Shown: piece by piece, positions 10,552 through 20,371 of the stretch
Layout of the letters: every line of letters starts with the position of its first letter
Position numbering within the stretch: position 1 is the first letter of the stretch
Program-made: the position numbers and the translations under genes
NCBI RefSeq assembly: GCF_002878395.1
Contig: NC_061122.1
Span: forward strand, 74,914,411 to 74,978,410
From: Capsicum annuum
Taxonomy: Eukaryota > Streptophyta > Magnoliopsida > Solanales > Solanaceae
Length of the DNA: 64,000 nt
Direction: 5' to 3'
The notes under the pieces: model-generated
Told to the model about the DNA's origin: nothing
The model's input: only the letters and a program-made list of their open reading frames with translations
Databases searched by the model: none

Positions 10552-11688
10552 GAGAAAAGACATAAATACACCATTGAAGTTGTCCCGAATTTTTAAAAAG
10601 AAACTTAAAAGTTTGTATCCTATTACCCCCTAAATAATTTTAAAATGATGTTAATACATATTTTTGGAATCAATCCAAATTTCTAAAAAAAGTAGGTGAT
10701 AAACAGGCGTCAATCACTGATTGACACGTGTTAATTTATTTATAGATATTTTTTTTATTTTTCTCTTTTTATGTTTTCTCTCTTATATTTTGACTTTATT
10801 TTCTCTCTTTTACCCAATTCCGTCCCTCCACGTACCTCTCCAATTCTCCTTCAATCAATAGCGTCACCCCTCAATCCACACAAAGATTCTTTTCTTCTTT
10901 TCTTTTTTTAAGTAATCTCTCTTCCTTTCAATGTCCAAAGCTTCCACTATTAACATTTATACTTGAAAATAATAATCACTCTATCTATTTTGTGCTGTTA
11001 TAATTGTAGTGGATTTAAAAATTTAAATTAGTCATAATTTTTTGAATTTATTTGATTAGTTATTTTTGTCCTCTAGTTTCATACGAAAATCAATGATTTT
11101 TATAATTGCTTATGATTTCTTTCACTAAAATTTTTAGCTCACTTTAACGTTGATTTCTTCCGCCAATATAATTCCGTAATTCAACCAAATCACCACTTTT
11201 TTATCATCAAAAAATACCTTCTCAGCAAAAAAAATGGTGGCTAACATACCATCTTCTTTTTACCTTTTTCCTTAATCTCTTGATCATTTTTATCAAAAAA
11301 TAAATATCAATCATGATATTATTCACCACCATCCTATTAACGGAGAAAAAGAGGAAGGGGAAAATAAGACTCCATTAATGAAGAAAAAATGAAGAAGAAG
11401 GAAAAACAAAAGCAAAAATAGATAAAGAAGAAAAAAATAGTAAAATAGAAAAAGAAAAAAGCAGAAAATATTTTTTATTACACGTGGCATTTTTCAATTT
11501 GTTGGTACACTAATCTTTTCCCTCACGCGCCTCCTCTTCCGTGTTAAAATAAATAGGCTAAAAATGGGTCAAAAGGGGTTAATTTTAGTGGTCTTAACTA
11601 GTTTTGTGGGGTAATGGGATGCCCGCAAACTTTAAGTGTCTTTTTGAAAATCTGAAATTACTTCAATGTTGTATTCACATCTTTTCTC
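10552..11688. mobile_element. Long-TIR Mutator-like non-autonomous element (1.14 kb)
   Basis: The first and last ~75 bp are inverse: GAGAAAAGACATAAATACAC at the left matches the complement of GTATTCACATCTTTTCTC at the right. The ATTGAAGT, TTTTTAAAAAG and ACTTAAA-GTTTG blocks are also paired. The ends are flanked by CTTTTAATA (10543-10551) and TTTTTAATA (11689-11697), a 9-bp duplication with one mismatch. Long TIRs plus a 9-bp duplication define Mutator-like elements. The interior has no transposase and no clear captured exon. Confidence 0.8.
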
Positions 11689-11871
11689 TTTTTAATATAA
11701 AGAGATACATAACATATCTTTGTTTTATGTGACTCACATACATAGAATATATATCTTTGTTTTTTATTCATATGTTTACAAATATATATTTATAATGTAT
11801 ATCATGAATTTTTTATCAATCGATACATGAATTAGTTGACTGATACGTTTAATTAATGAGTAACTCTATTT

Positions 11872-12060
11872 TCAGGGTATGAAATATGCTATTGATGAGG
11901 TTCTACAACATCCTTCAAGATTTGTCAGCTCATGCAATGCCAAGTTTATTGAAGAGTTTGAAAAAATTCTGTCAAAAGGAATAATTGATATGTTCAGTGA
12001 GACATAATTTGACGAATCTTTGAAAAAAATCGCAGCAACAAAAACAAAAAAAAGAGGATA
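11872..12060 (+). pseudogene. Exon-like open frame, unknown protein, with one stop
   Basis: After TTTTCAG, a typical 3' splice site, the frame GMKYAIDEVLQHPSRF runs for about 43 codons with protein-like composition. It meets TAA, then continues in the same frame as FDESLKKIAATKTKKR to a second stop. The helix-like charged pattern suggests a real former exon. I do not recognise the family; it may be a gene fragment carried by the GATACAT-type element or part of that element's own gene. An open frame on the opposite strand over the same bases looks like a shadow. Confidence 0.35.
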
Positions 12061-12410
12061 AGTTTGATTCCACAAATAGAATGTAGAGAACAATATTTTG
12101 AAAATATACATAATAACAACTGATTACATTTTGGGGGAATTTTTGTATGTTAATTTAAAGATATGAAGAGTGATTTTGCTCCTTAATTAAGTAAATTTTT
12201 GTTATTTTTCATAATTAGCACGCATTAGTTGCTTCATTGTATGTATCACCCGAGACGTATCTCTTGTTAATAGATGTATCAGGAAAAAAATAAAACGATA
12301 TTTTTTGTAATTTTTATAAAAATTGAGATTAGGTGTAATTCGAGTAAAACCAAAAGATATTTATGTAAGTCCTACATTTAAAATCAGTGATGCTTCGTAG
12401 TGCTAATTAT

Positions 12411-12629
12411 TTCCAAATATACACTTAATTTTAGATTACTCTCCACAATACCTCAGAGAAGAAAGAACAGATCTTCATGGTATACTTTTCTAGTTTTTTT
12501 TATTTCTCTTCATTTTCTTCTTTCGACAATAGTTCTCTATTATAAATAACGAACAAACATTATCAGCATCTGCAACAAAACTTTCAATTATGGGAAATCT
12601 TGTACCAAATTGGCCGTTTCCTTACCCAT
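12411..12629. other. Unassigned spacer
   Basis: Pyrimidine-rich, 5'-UTR-like sequence. A short open frame at about 12591 (MGNLVPNWPFPYP) ends within 22 codons. Nothing here can be assigned to a gene or element with confidence. Confidence 0.4.
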
Positions 12630-13747
12630 TACGTTCTCTCCATAAACTATCATAAAAAGCACGCCATCCAAAATTTTAAGATGCGTGACCAATTATAAAA
12701 TGCCATGTGGCATGTTAGAAGTGTTAAAGTTGACTTGAGTTCATCTATTAGTTTGAGGGGTATAGCTAGCCAAAAAAAATAAACTTGTAAGGGGTCATTT
12801 GGTATAAGGGATAAGGAAAGATAATTCCAGGATAACTTTTTAGTACCCTTTAATCCCTTGTTTGGTTACAAAAGTGTGGGATAAATTATCCCAGAATTAA
12901 TAGTTAGTACTGGGATAAGTTATCCCTACCTCGATATGTTATAGTAATACTGGGATAAAATGATTATAACAAAAATACCCTCCTTAAATGCTCTTTTATA
13001 CCTCTCTTTTTCACATCTATATATATATTTCAATAATTTTTAATGTCATTTTCTTCACTAATCGTTATTTTTTTGATAATATATTTTTCTATCAAAAAAT
13101 TATATTATAAATATAATTTTCATTTATGAATATATTATACGTTGAATTTGTTTGCCTAATGTTTATGTCTTTTTATAATTTGATTTTTGTTATAAAATTA
13201 TTGATTCCACTACTTAATTACACATTTTAAATTAAATAACCTTTTGTCACTTACAAATTTAAATTTATATAGCAATTAAAATAAATTTAACTTTAATATT
13301 TTGACAATATATGAACGATATGTGCTTAAATGAAGTGACAAAAATAATAAAAACTCTTTTACTAAATCAAATTTAAGATGAAAGTTTAATCTTTTAAAAA
13401 TGCACGATACAATCATGAGATTACACACACAAAAATATTTAAGCTAAATAAGATAAAAATTTTATTTTTAAGAATGAACAAATAAAGTTTGCAAGGAAAA
13501 TATAAGAAAAAATAAAATAAGGTGGAGGATATTTTGTCAACAAATAATTTATTCTTAGAAATTATACAATGCATACTATTTTGAATGACAAACCAAACAC
13601 TCAATAAAAAATAATTTTAGCATAACTAATCCTATCATAACTTATCCTAACATAACTTATCCCAGTATAACTTGCCTTCAAACCACATGGCCCCTTAAGG
13701 GTATTTTTAGACCCATAGATGGATAGAGGGTATTTATGATAGATTAT
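12630..13747 (-). repeat. Dispersed repeat, copy 2 (inverse of 5625-6050)
   Basis: In reverse complement this segment carries the same ordered blocks as 5625-6050: the ATCTATCATAAA start, the CCCATAGATGGATAG block, the MITE site, the TAGTTTGAGGGGTATAG block and the CATGTGGCATGTTAGAAG block. It is longer only because its MITE is 905 bp instead of 215 bp. The copy ends where another MITE is inserted (13748). Confidence 0.72.
12791..13695. mobile_element. Long member of the GGGGTCGTTTGG MITE family (905 bp, TAA duplication)
   Basis: The left end GGGGTCATTTGGTATAAGGG and right end CCACATGGCCCCT are inverse and flanked by TAA at 12788-12790 and 13696-13698. Subterminal GGGATAAGTTATCCC and CTTATCCTAACATAACTTAT blocks match the 215-bp copy at 5688. 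The interior (about 12990-13590) is AT-rich and absent from the short copy, so this may be closer to the parental form. No transposase is readable. Confidence 0.75.
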
Positions 13748-13989
13748 AGGGTCGTTGGGTTGGGAAAGAGTTATCTCGAGATAATTAATCCTGAGATTAG
13801 TTATCCTCGAATAAACCGGGATTAGTTATCCCACCATATGAATGGGATAAATTATCTCATTACTATGGTATAAATGGCGAGGTAAGTAATTCCGGTACTA
13901 ACTAATACTCCAAACTAAACATGGAATAAAGTAATCCTTCATTTTATCCCGAGACTATTTATCCCTTATACCTCACACCAAACGACCCC
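13748..13989. mobile_element. Third GGGGTCGTTTGG-family MITE (242 bp, TAT duplication)
   Basis: AGGGTCGTTGGGTTGGG at the left and CACACCAAACGACCCC at the right are inverse, flanked by TAT at 13745-13747 and 13990-13992. It has internal GAGATAATTAATCCTGAG and GGGATTAGTTATCCC blocks. It is inserted exactly at the edge of repeat copy 2, about 50 bp from the 905-bp relative. Confidence 0.78.
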
Positions 13990-14403
13990 TATTTTTGGTC
14001 TTTTCCCCTTTTTTTTAAGTTTGTTTTAAAAAAATGGCATTTTATTCTTTAATTTGAGATTTCAACATAACATGTTTAGAACCACCTAATTATCGAATAT
14101 TTTAGTGCATTTGACATAATTTTAATTTAATATACTAGATTCAAAAGTTAGTTTTTACTTTCTTGCAAGATAAATAAATCTAAACTAAGGGTGTAAATTT
14201 TTCACTTTCTCGAAGTTAAATAAGCTTGAATTGTTGTCATATAATTTATTCAATGTTCAATATAAGAAATTTAGTCGTACGAAATGATGGAATTGTGAAG
14301 ATAATTTATTTCATCCTTGTAAAATTTTGTTAAGAGTGTGCAAATAAAGTTTTATATTAATAGTTAAAAAAAGTTATATGTAGCAATTAAATATTTTTAA
14401 GAG
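13990..14403. other. AT-rich spacer; no feature recognised
   Basis: About 410 bp of AT-rich DNA between the MITE and the MULE TIR. I see no gene, repeat array or element end. It may be the continuation of the dispersed repeat interrupted at 13747. Confidence 0.45.
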
Positions 14404-14700
14404 GAAATGGTCTCGTGGACCCTTGTACTTGTCCTGATTTGTAAAGTAGACACTTCTACTTACACTTTTGTCATCTGGACTCTTTAACCCATTAAAAATA
14501 AGTTTTTTAATCCCTTTTATTGACATGACATCCTATGTGGCTGGGACCACATCAAAACGTGTGATACAAACGCCAAAGGCATGTCCCTCCCCATAAACAG
14601 GGCCCCGATAGTCAACTTAGGGCATGTATAAACCCTTCTTCCTCATTTTCTTCCAACACCATTGTTGGAGCAATTTGAGCTTTTTTCTCCCTTCATCTCG
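14404..14700. repeat. MULE terminal region (only surviving TIR)
   Basis: The region begins with GGTCTCGTGGACCCTTGTAC and TCCTGATTTGTAAAGTAGAC, then a GC-richer stretch around 14540-14600. I recognise this wording from termini of Solanaceae MULEs. No inverse copy was found near 19600-19900, so the identification rests on context and memory. Confidence 0.5.
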
Positions 14701-14815
14701 ATTTTCTCTCTCTAATTTCTTATACCTTAATTTTTTTTTTATTTTTTTCGTGTTGTTTGTTTTTGTTGTGTCTTAATTTTTAGTCCATTGTTTCTCTATT
14801 CTTTTTTATAACACC

Positions 14816-14965
14816 ATGATAATTCGGGTTTGTTATTGTGGGCTTTATGCTAAACTTAAGATGTCAAGAACATCAACTAATCTCAAAAGAATATTTTGGG
14901 ACTGTAAAAAATATAAAACTAGTAATGGTTGTGGATTCTTTCGATGGGCTGATTCCAATGAATAA
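14816..14965 (+). CDS. GRF-type zinc-finger mini-protein (49 aa)
   Basis: The frame reads MIIRVCYCGLYAKLKMSRTS and then KRIFWDCKKYKTSNGCGFFR, ending WADSNE and stop. C-Y-C-G near the start, F-W-D-C in the middle and NGCGFF-W at the end are the spaced cysteines and aromatic residues of the GRF zinc finger, a nucleic-acid-binding module. Plant versions are usually a GRF domain, a coiled coil and a hydrophobic tail. Here a second short frame (15000-15122) could supply the tail. The ORF lies just inside the MULE TIR, convergent with the transposase. It is intact over the finger, unlike its neighbours. It could be an accessory MULE gene or a captured host exon. Confidence 0.6.
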   Translation: MIIRVCYCGLYAKLKMSRTSTNLKRIFWDCKKYKTSNGCGFFRWADSNE

Positions 14966-14999
14966 TACTACATAAACAATCCATCAATAATTTCAGAGC

Positions 15000-15122
15000 A
15001 TGGAAGTAAATATAGACATAGAAGGCAACAAAGAAAAGAAAGGCTGGGAAGAAATAAAAGGCATGGAAGACATGAGAGATCAAGCACTAGCATTGATATC
15101 ACTATTATCATCATTGTTGTGA
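15000..15122 (+). CDS. Possible C-terminal tail of the GRF protein (charged helix plus hydrophobic end)
   Basis: An ATG frame of 40 codons reads MEVNIDIEGNKEKKGWEEIK and ends in a hydrophobic ALALISLLSSLL stretch. GRF mini-proteins of plants often have a charged coiled coil followed by a single hydrophobic segment, so this may be the second exon or a frame-shifted tail of the ORF at 14816. The two frames are separated by stops, and the evidence is only composition and position. Confidence 0.3.
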   Translation: MEVNIDIEGNKEKKGWEEIKGMEDMRDQALALISLLSSLL

Positions 15123-15699
15123 TTTGGTTTCCATCTATTGTATTTAAGATGGCTTGATATTTGTAGTTGCAATGTGCAATGATAATGAAATTGAAATTTA
15201 ATGACAAACACCATTTTGCCAACACATAAATCTACAAAATATAGACACATGTCTTAACAAGAGTTGAGATTAAAAACTTATCTTAAGAACACCATTATTG
15301 TTAAATACACCAGAATTCATAAAACACCGATCTTTACATTACTTGGGATCAATTGAATTTAAAAACTAGCAATACACAAAGAGAATTCTACTACTATGTG
15401 CCTTGAATGCTTGGTGTGGACTGATTCTTGCTGGCTTGAGTGCTTGATATAGCCTGAGTGGTTGACGAAGATTTTTCCTTTGGTCTTCCATAACTCTGTT
15501 CTTGTAGTTATCTTTGAGTTACTGCAGCTCCACCTTTCCACCTTAGTCCTTTTGGTTTGTAACCCAAATCAATATTGGTTGAAACTGAACTAATAAGTGT
15601 CGGACTATGCAACACTCTATCAGTATTTTCAGATTGAAAAATAATAAAATCAGTTAAAGATGCACTAATTAATACCAATTAAATATGTTTAAATGATAT

Positions 15700-16345
15700 A
15701 AAACTTATCCTCTGCACTATACTGCTACTTGGTCTAAATAACACACCAAACTGAGTTGTTTTTACCTTATTTTGTTTTAGTCTTTTATATGCAAGATTTG
15801 CACCACCTCTCAAAATTGTACTAGACTTCCTCTTTTGGGCACCAACACTAATAGTAGACTATTGAGTTGTATATTGTATAGCATTATCACATACTGCAAA
15901 AGTGGTTGCAGGCATCATAGGAGCTGCAGGACTTATATCAGTTGTTGAGGGAGTTACAGTCCTCACACCACCAACTGATGTAGTATATGCAGGCCTTCTT
16001 GCAGCTGTTGTTGCACTATGAGGCCTTCTTCTGCTTGATGTAGAATTTGTAGGCCTCTCAACACCTACTGAAGCATTTACAGGTCTCTTAGCAGTAGTTG
16101 AAATACTAGTTCTAGGTTTCACACTTGGTTGATTGTCTCTTGCAGATGCTGTAGCAGTGCCACAGCTACCAGTGAAATCATTTTTTCTACAAAAATTATG
16201 TTGATGTCAAAAACACATCCAAAAAGAGTAAAATTCATCAATAAGAAGACATTTAACTTACCAAAGTTGGACATCCTTTCTTGTTGTGTCCAATAGATTT
16301 GCACACAAAACACGTGTTTTTCTTCCTTTTCTTGTATCCTTCCCA
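15700..16345 (-). pseudogene. MULE transposase C-terminal tail with CCHC zinc knuckle
   Basis: On the minus strand, about 16310-16270, a frame reads TCFVCKSIGHNKKGCPTLV. Its spacing C-x2-C-x4-H-x4-C is a complete zinc knuckle, as found downstream of SWIM in many MULE transposases. A GTAAGTT donor-like site follows at once. The next open stretch (16122-15859) is a Thr/Ser/Ala/Arg/Pro-rich tail with repeated RRP-type units, and a further basic stretch with AQKRKSSTILRGGANLAYKR lies near 15840-15780. The order matches the family's usual low-complexity C-terminus. An alternative frame over the knuckle (16119-16370) is a shadow. Confidence 0.6.
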
Positions 16346-16373
16346 CACTTTTTATTAACAGGCTCTTCACTAT

Positions 16374-17840
16374 CTATTTATTTTTATTTTTGCTTAGCTT
16401 TCTTGGCGTGAGAGTAATCTCAGGTGGCTCAATTTTTGGTCTTGTGCTTCTTGGCCACATCTGTATAATATACTTATTATATGAATTTAGGTATGTTTCC
16501 CTTTTATACCAGTGATTAACAAATGACTCTATATCATATTCCTTGTAATACATTGCAGCAATTGCATGTGCACAAGTAAGTTTTTTTAGTTGCCATGACC
16601 TATAACTATATTGCTTCCTCTTCATATTAACAATATATAGACATGGTGATCACCAATCTCAAAGCTAATATCACCATTAAAACTTACCTCTCACTTTATT
16701 ACATACTTACCATTCTCTTCAAGAACTTCCATAGCCATTGGTGATACATCACTGATCTATCTTTCTGGAAACTCTCTTATTTGATTTATCATTTCCATGA
16801 CTTTGCCTCTTAATTCCTCTAATATAGTGATAATTATTTTGAACCTAGCACCTAGAATTCAACTATTGAAAGTCTCACACATGTTATTTTCAACCACATC
16901 AAACCTACTATGATCTTTAAAAAAGTCCTACACCATGCCTCTTTGTTGTACTTGAGCAAATCTTTCACAATTTCATCACTCAACTCACTCAGTTCTTTAA
17001 GTTTTAGCTGTAAATACACTTCAAATGATGCCCCATGCCAAAAAAGTCCTACACCATGCCAGTTGGACTATATATGTTTAGCATGCTATCTATGCTCAAC
17101 ATTTGGTAGTATATAATTAAGTGCCAAATGAAGGCCTTATCAAACCATGTAAAACAATAGTTAAAAAATAATTACTGCAGTAAACTAAAAAAATATAACT
17201 AAAAAATGTGAAGCACCATACCTTCTGCATATCAAACAACACTGTTAATCCTTCATCTCCATTTTCTGTAAGTTCCAAATCATGGATGATGCATCTAAGA
17301 AATCAAGACTATGTTTCCTTGGTTTATTTATCAACTACTGCCCATGCTACAGGGTATATTTGATTATTTCTATCTTTGAAAATGCAAGATAATAAGATAA
17401 CTTAACATACACCCTTGACAAAGGCACCATCTAAATAAATTATTCTTCTACATCCCTCTTTTATGTACTTTTTGAGGCCCCAAGACAAATGTAAATGTCC
17501 ATAAACACCTCTTTTTTTTGAAATTGTATTCTTGGATATCCTAATAGATATAGTGGTACCAGGATTGGTGGTCTTCAATTATTCAGTATAATCATACAAC
17601 CTAGCAAACTCTTCTATGACATCATAAAAATATTCAGTCATAACTCTAATTTTTTTGCCTTTCTACAGGTTGTTTTACTAACATGCAACCCATTGTCCTT
17701 TCTTAAAAGATCTTGAATATGATGCAATTTTATTGAATAATCATTCATAATTCTGTCCGTGTAATATTTACTAATCCACCACAACTTATTTCTTATCCTT
17801 TTAGAACACTTGTGGATAGGAAAGTAAGTGTTCACTCTAA
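16374..17840 (-). pseudogene. mudrA-like: MULE transposase core (N-terminal helix region, DDE, SWIM), broken
   Basis: Reading down the minus strand, 17835-17638 has the MULE entry region with HIQDLLRKDNGLHVSKTTCR. About 17470-17230 carries the first DDE aspartate in IIYLDGAFVKGV, a YPVAWAVVD block (after a shift) and the second aspartate in LTVLFDMQK. About 17115-16700 carries LPNVEHR-HAKHI and VENNMCETFNS with the conserved glutamate region. 16625-16374 carries the SWIM region with LTCAHAIAAMYY and the following YKRETYLNSYNKYI. Family transposases cut and paste at 9-bp targets. Stops lie after FNS and in other blocks, and the SWIM C-x-C is Y-S-Y here, so the protein is dead. Confidence 0.8.
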
Positions 17841-17999
17841 AATTTCTTGTGTAATAAATACGTCCAAGAATAACCTAAGGAAAACCCTTATACTTACACT
17901 TTGCCCTTACCCTTTCCTTCTCATTAGGTTTTAACTTAAGATTCACACCTTTCTTAATAGAGTAAGTCTACAGTGCCTCTCTAAACTCAACACAATTCA

Positions 18000-18996
18000 A
18001 AAAGACCATATACAACTAAAAAAGTACCTTCTTTGTATTTTTATCAAAGTAGATCTTGATAGATGAAGTTCTCGGTGGTGGATCTACCACTTCTTTATCA
18101 TCAATACAATCTTCTTCCTCTTCATAAATGTCACTACCCAGATCTAAACTATCAAAATAACGGTCATCTCCACCTATTTTACCTTCATATCTAATCCCCT
18201 CATTCTTAAAAATTTTCTCAAAACCAACATCTATACCTGCTGGTCTAAATGGTATCTCATCTAGATTCACCTTATCAACCTTTTGTTTAACTTGTTTTCA
18301 ATGTTAGACTACTTGGCTTGAAGTAACTCTTTATCCAAATCACTCAAATCATTAATGTTTTTATCGACATCATAAAGTGAATCACCAGCACTGTCATTGA
18401 TATCTAAATCTACTTCAGAATCAGAAGTTTGAAGATGGTATATGGAGAATTCATTAACTTGACCTTCCTATAATACTTCTAAAGAAACCTTAGCTTTTCC
18501 TTTGTCTACTGCCCTAGAAGTCTGATTTTCATATATATACTCATTTTCATTCACATCCAATGGTTGAGGTGAAGATATATTAGCCCTATCAGTTTCAAAA
18601 GAGGCTGCCACATCACCATTACAAAGTAGTAATAATGGTGGAGTGACTGCCACATCAGCCCTAGACATACTAGATTTTCTATTTTCGAGGCTAATTTTTG
18701 GCAATTTCAACCTCATTTTCATCATCAAGTAAAGGTTAACTAATTTGGTGAACAACATATGCATCGACAAAATCTCCATCTTTTAAACTGTTGATAAATC
18801 TTAAAACATCACCATCACTATTTAACATGTAATAACAACCCTTTTTGTTAAATCTACACTCAAAGGTTTCAACTTTTTCCATACCTAATTCCAGTTCTAA
18901 CTTATGAAACAATATTATATGATGCTCATCTACATCTACTCTAACATTTTCAGGATAAAAAATTTCATTAAAATACCTTTGATCAGGGTCTAACAA
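18000..18996 (-). pseudogene. MULE transposase N-terminal PB1-like domain and acidic linker
   Basis: The minus frame from 18996 reads LDPDQRYFNEIFYPENVRVD and continues to YYMLNSDGDVLRFINSLKDG and DAYVVHQ. This is the PB1-like N-terminal domain often seen in plant MULE transposases. It shifts frame near 18736 into a Ser/Asp/Glu-rich linker. A further acidic frame (18270-18016) with YFDSLDLGSDIYEEEEDCID leads toward the transposase core. The region looks like one ancestral exon or two, split by frameshifts. It sets the gene's 5' side at or above 18996. Confidence 0.65.
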
Positions 18997-19084
18997 AAAA
19001 TGCCCTTATAGTTGTATTAAAGTGTTACTATTGTATCCATTTAGTTATAAAGCTTGTACAATGACAAGATAACATATACAATTA

Positions 19085-19625
19085 GTCAATTATGCAGAAA
19101 GCCCAAATTTTTAAAGATAAAAAAACTAATTTTAATTTTACCAAAAAACCCTAGAATCTAATCAATATCACAAAGTATGTCATTGAAGGCATAAAACTAC
19201 TATATATACGTCTAATAGGAGCATTAGACACGAAATAAAGCAAAAGTCCCAAAATTTTTAGTTCCAATTGTGATTTTACCCAAAAATTCCTTAGAATCTA
19301 ATTGAATTAACAAATCATGCCATTGAAGGCACAAAACGACTATATATATGCCCAACAAGAGCGTTAAACATGAAATAAAGCAAAAGCCCCAAATTTTTAG
19401 TTCCAATTGTGATTTTACCCAAAAAAACAGTTAGAATCTAATCGAAATAAGAAATCATGCCATTGAAGGAACAAAATGGCTATATATATGTGTAATAAGA
19501 GCATTAAACATGAAAAATACAAAAGCCCCAAAAATATCAGCGACAATTGTGATTTTATGAAAAAAATCTCAAATTCTAATAAAAATCACAAAATATGCCA
19601 TTGAAGGCATATCACTACTACATAT
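19085..19625. repeat. ~140-bp tandem repeat in the MULE 5' region
   Basis: AGAATCTAAT landmarks lie at 19153, 19293 and 19433, with a decayed one near 19571; the spacings are 140, 140 and 138. Each unit also has CATGCCATTGAAGGCA, GACTATATATATG and TTTTTAGTTCCAATTGTGAT. The array lies upstream of the transposase N-terminal exon, in what would be its 5' leader or first intron. Confidence 0.88.
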
Positions 19626-19895
19626 ACTACCTACAATACCATTATACAAAAAACATAGTACAACCTACAAAAAATTTGAACAAAAAATTTATGAATCGAG
19701 AAAAACCCTAAAATCTCCAAACAGACTCCATTAACTAGAACAAGACCTTGAAAAAAACTTGAAAATCCTAGAACTAGCTCAAAAATTAAAAAACTTACAC
19801 TGATTGCAACAACCATCAACAAGAATTGAGCAAAATCATCCAACTTAGTAAAATTTGGAAATAGGAACGAAGGGGACGAAGGGTAGACGGGTCTG
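19626..19895 (-). other. Probable MULE 5' leader / first exon remnant
   Basis: A minus-strand open frame passes through CCTTCGTCCCCTTCG-type sequence and a hydrophobic stretch. It looks like a pyrimidine-rich 5' leader rather than a protein, and I do not call a CDS. At about 19896 the sequence becomes copia LTR in the middle of this open frame, so the frame is chimeric. Confidence 0.4.
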
Positions 19896-20165
19896 AAGGG
19901 GAATAATTTCCTTAAGAACACACCATGAACTAGGTGAACTTGAATCTTCCAATCTTTTTCTCTTTCTAAATATTTGATTTTACTATTTTCCAAAAAATAG
20001 TTTGAACTTTATTTTTTATTGTTCATAAGTGGGTTGAACCTATTGTTAACAAATCAAAGTTATGAATTAGAGTTACAAATTTATTTGATTGTTCTACTCT
20101 AGTTTGAACATGTGTTGAAGTTCTTGTCGTAAAATGCTGATTTTACTAAACCCAAAACACAATAA
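19896..20165 (+). repeat. Copia 5' LTR, truncated (R-U5 side only)
   Basis: GGGGAATAATTTCCTTAAGA, then GACTTGAATCTTCCAATCTT-type sequence and GTTTGAACTTTATTTTT, match 46649-46915 in order with scattered differences. Everything that should lie to its left (TGATAGATTC and about 450 bp, including the TATA box) is absent and replaced by MULE sequence. Confidence 0.75.
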
Positions 20166-20371
20166 TCTTAAGGAAATTTATAAGTACTTGATTAATGTGT
20201 ATTGAGTCTCATTTTGTGGAGACTAAAATCTTTTAATTTCTACTCTCTAGATTAGAAGAATTTAAAAACTTCACCTGAGAAATTGGAATGAGAATTCAGT
20301 TTGAAGAATATAAAAACATCACTGATTTATTGAATTCTCTGTAATAATTTCTGGAGTTTAAAACCTATGTG

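Larger units (their letters stand above)
9658..12410. mobile_element. Second GATACAT-type element, interrupted by a MULE
   Basis: GATACATT/AGATACATA words are dense at 9840-10560 and again at 11697-12275, and the MULE at 10552-11688 splits the two halves with a target duplication. The right edge (GATGTATCAGG at about 12271, then TTATGTAAGTCC) resembles the right edge of the element ending near 2620. An exon-like frame at 11872 follows a TTTTCAG acceptor-like motif. Outer limits are approximate and no TIR was fixed. Confidence 0.35.
14404..19895 (-). mobile_element. Autonomous-type Mutator-like element (MULE), decayed and truncated
   Basis: A MULE transposase pseudogene on the minus strand (15700-18996) occupies the middle. 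The low-coordinate end carries a TIR-like region, with GGTCTCGTGGACCCTTGTAC at about 14413, as in Solanaceae MULEs I remember. A plus-strand GRF zinc-finger ORF lies just inside it. The expected partner TIR beyond the transposase 5' end is absent, because similarity switches to a copia LTR at about 19896. Stops and shifts occur in every domain, so it is not functional. Confidence 0.7.

Noticed and set aside
15859..16122. Independent Thr/Ser/Arg-rich protein on the minus strand
   Set aside because: Position after the zinc knuckle and repeated RRP-type units fit the MULE transposase tail, so it was merged there.
19631..19993. 120-codon minus-strand open frame
   Set aside because: Crosses the MULE/copia junction and is mostly leader-like sequence; its product is chimeric.
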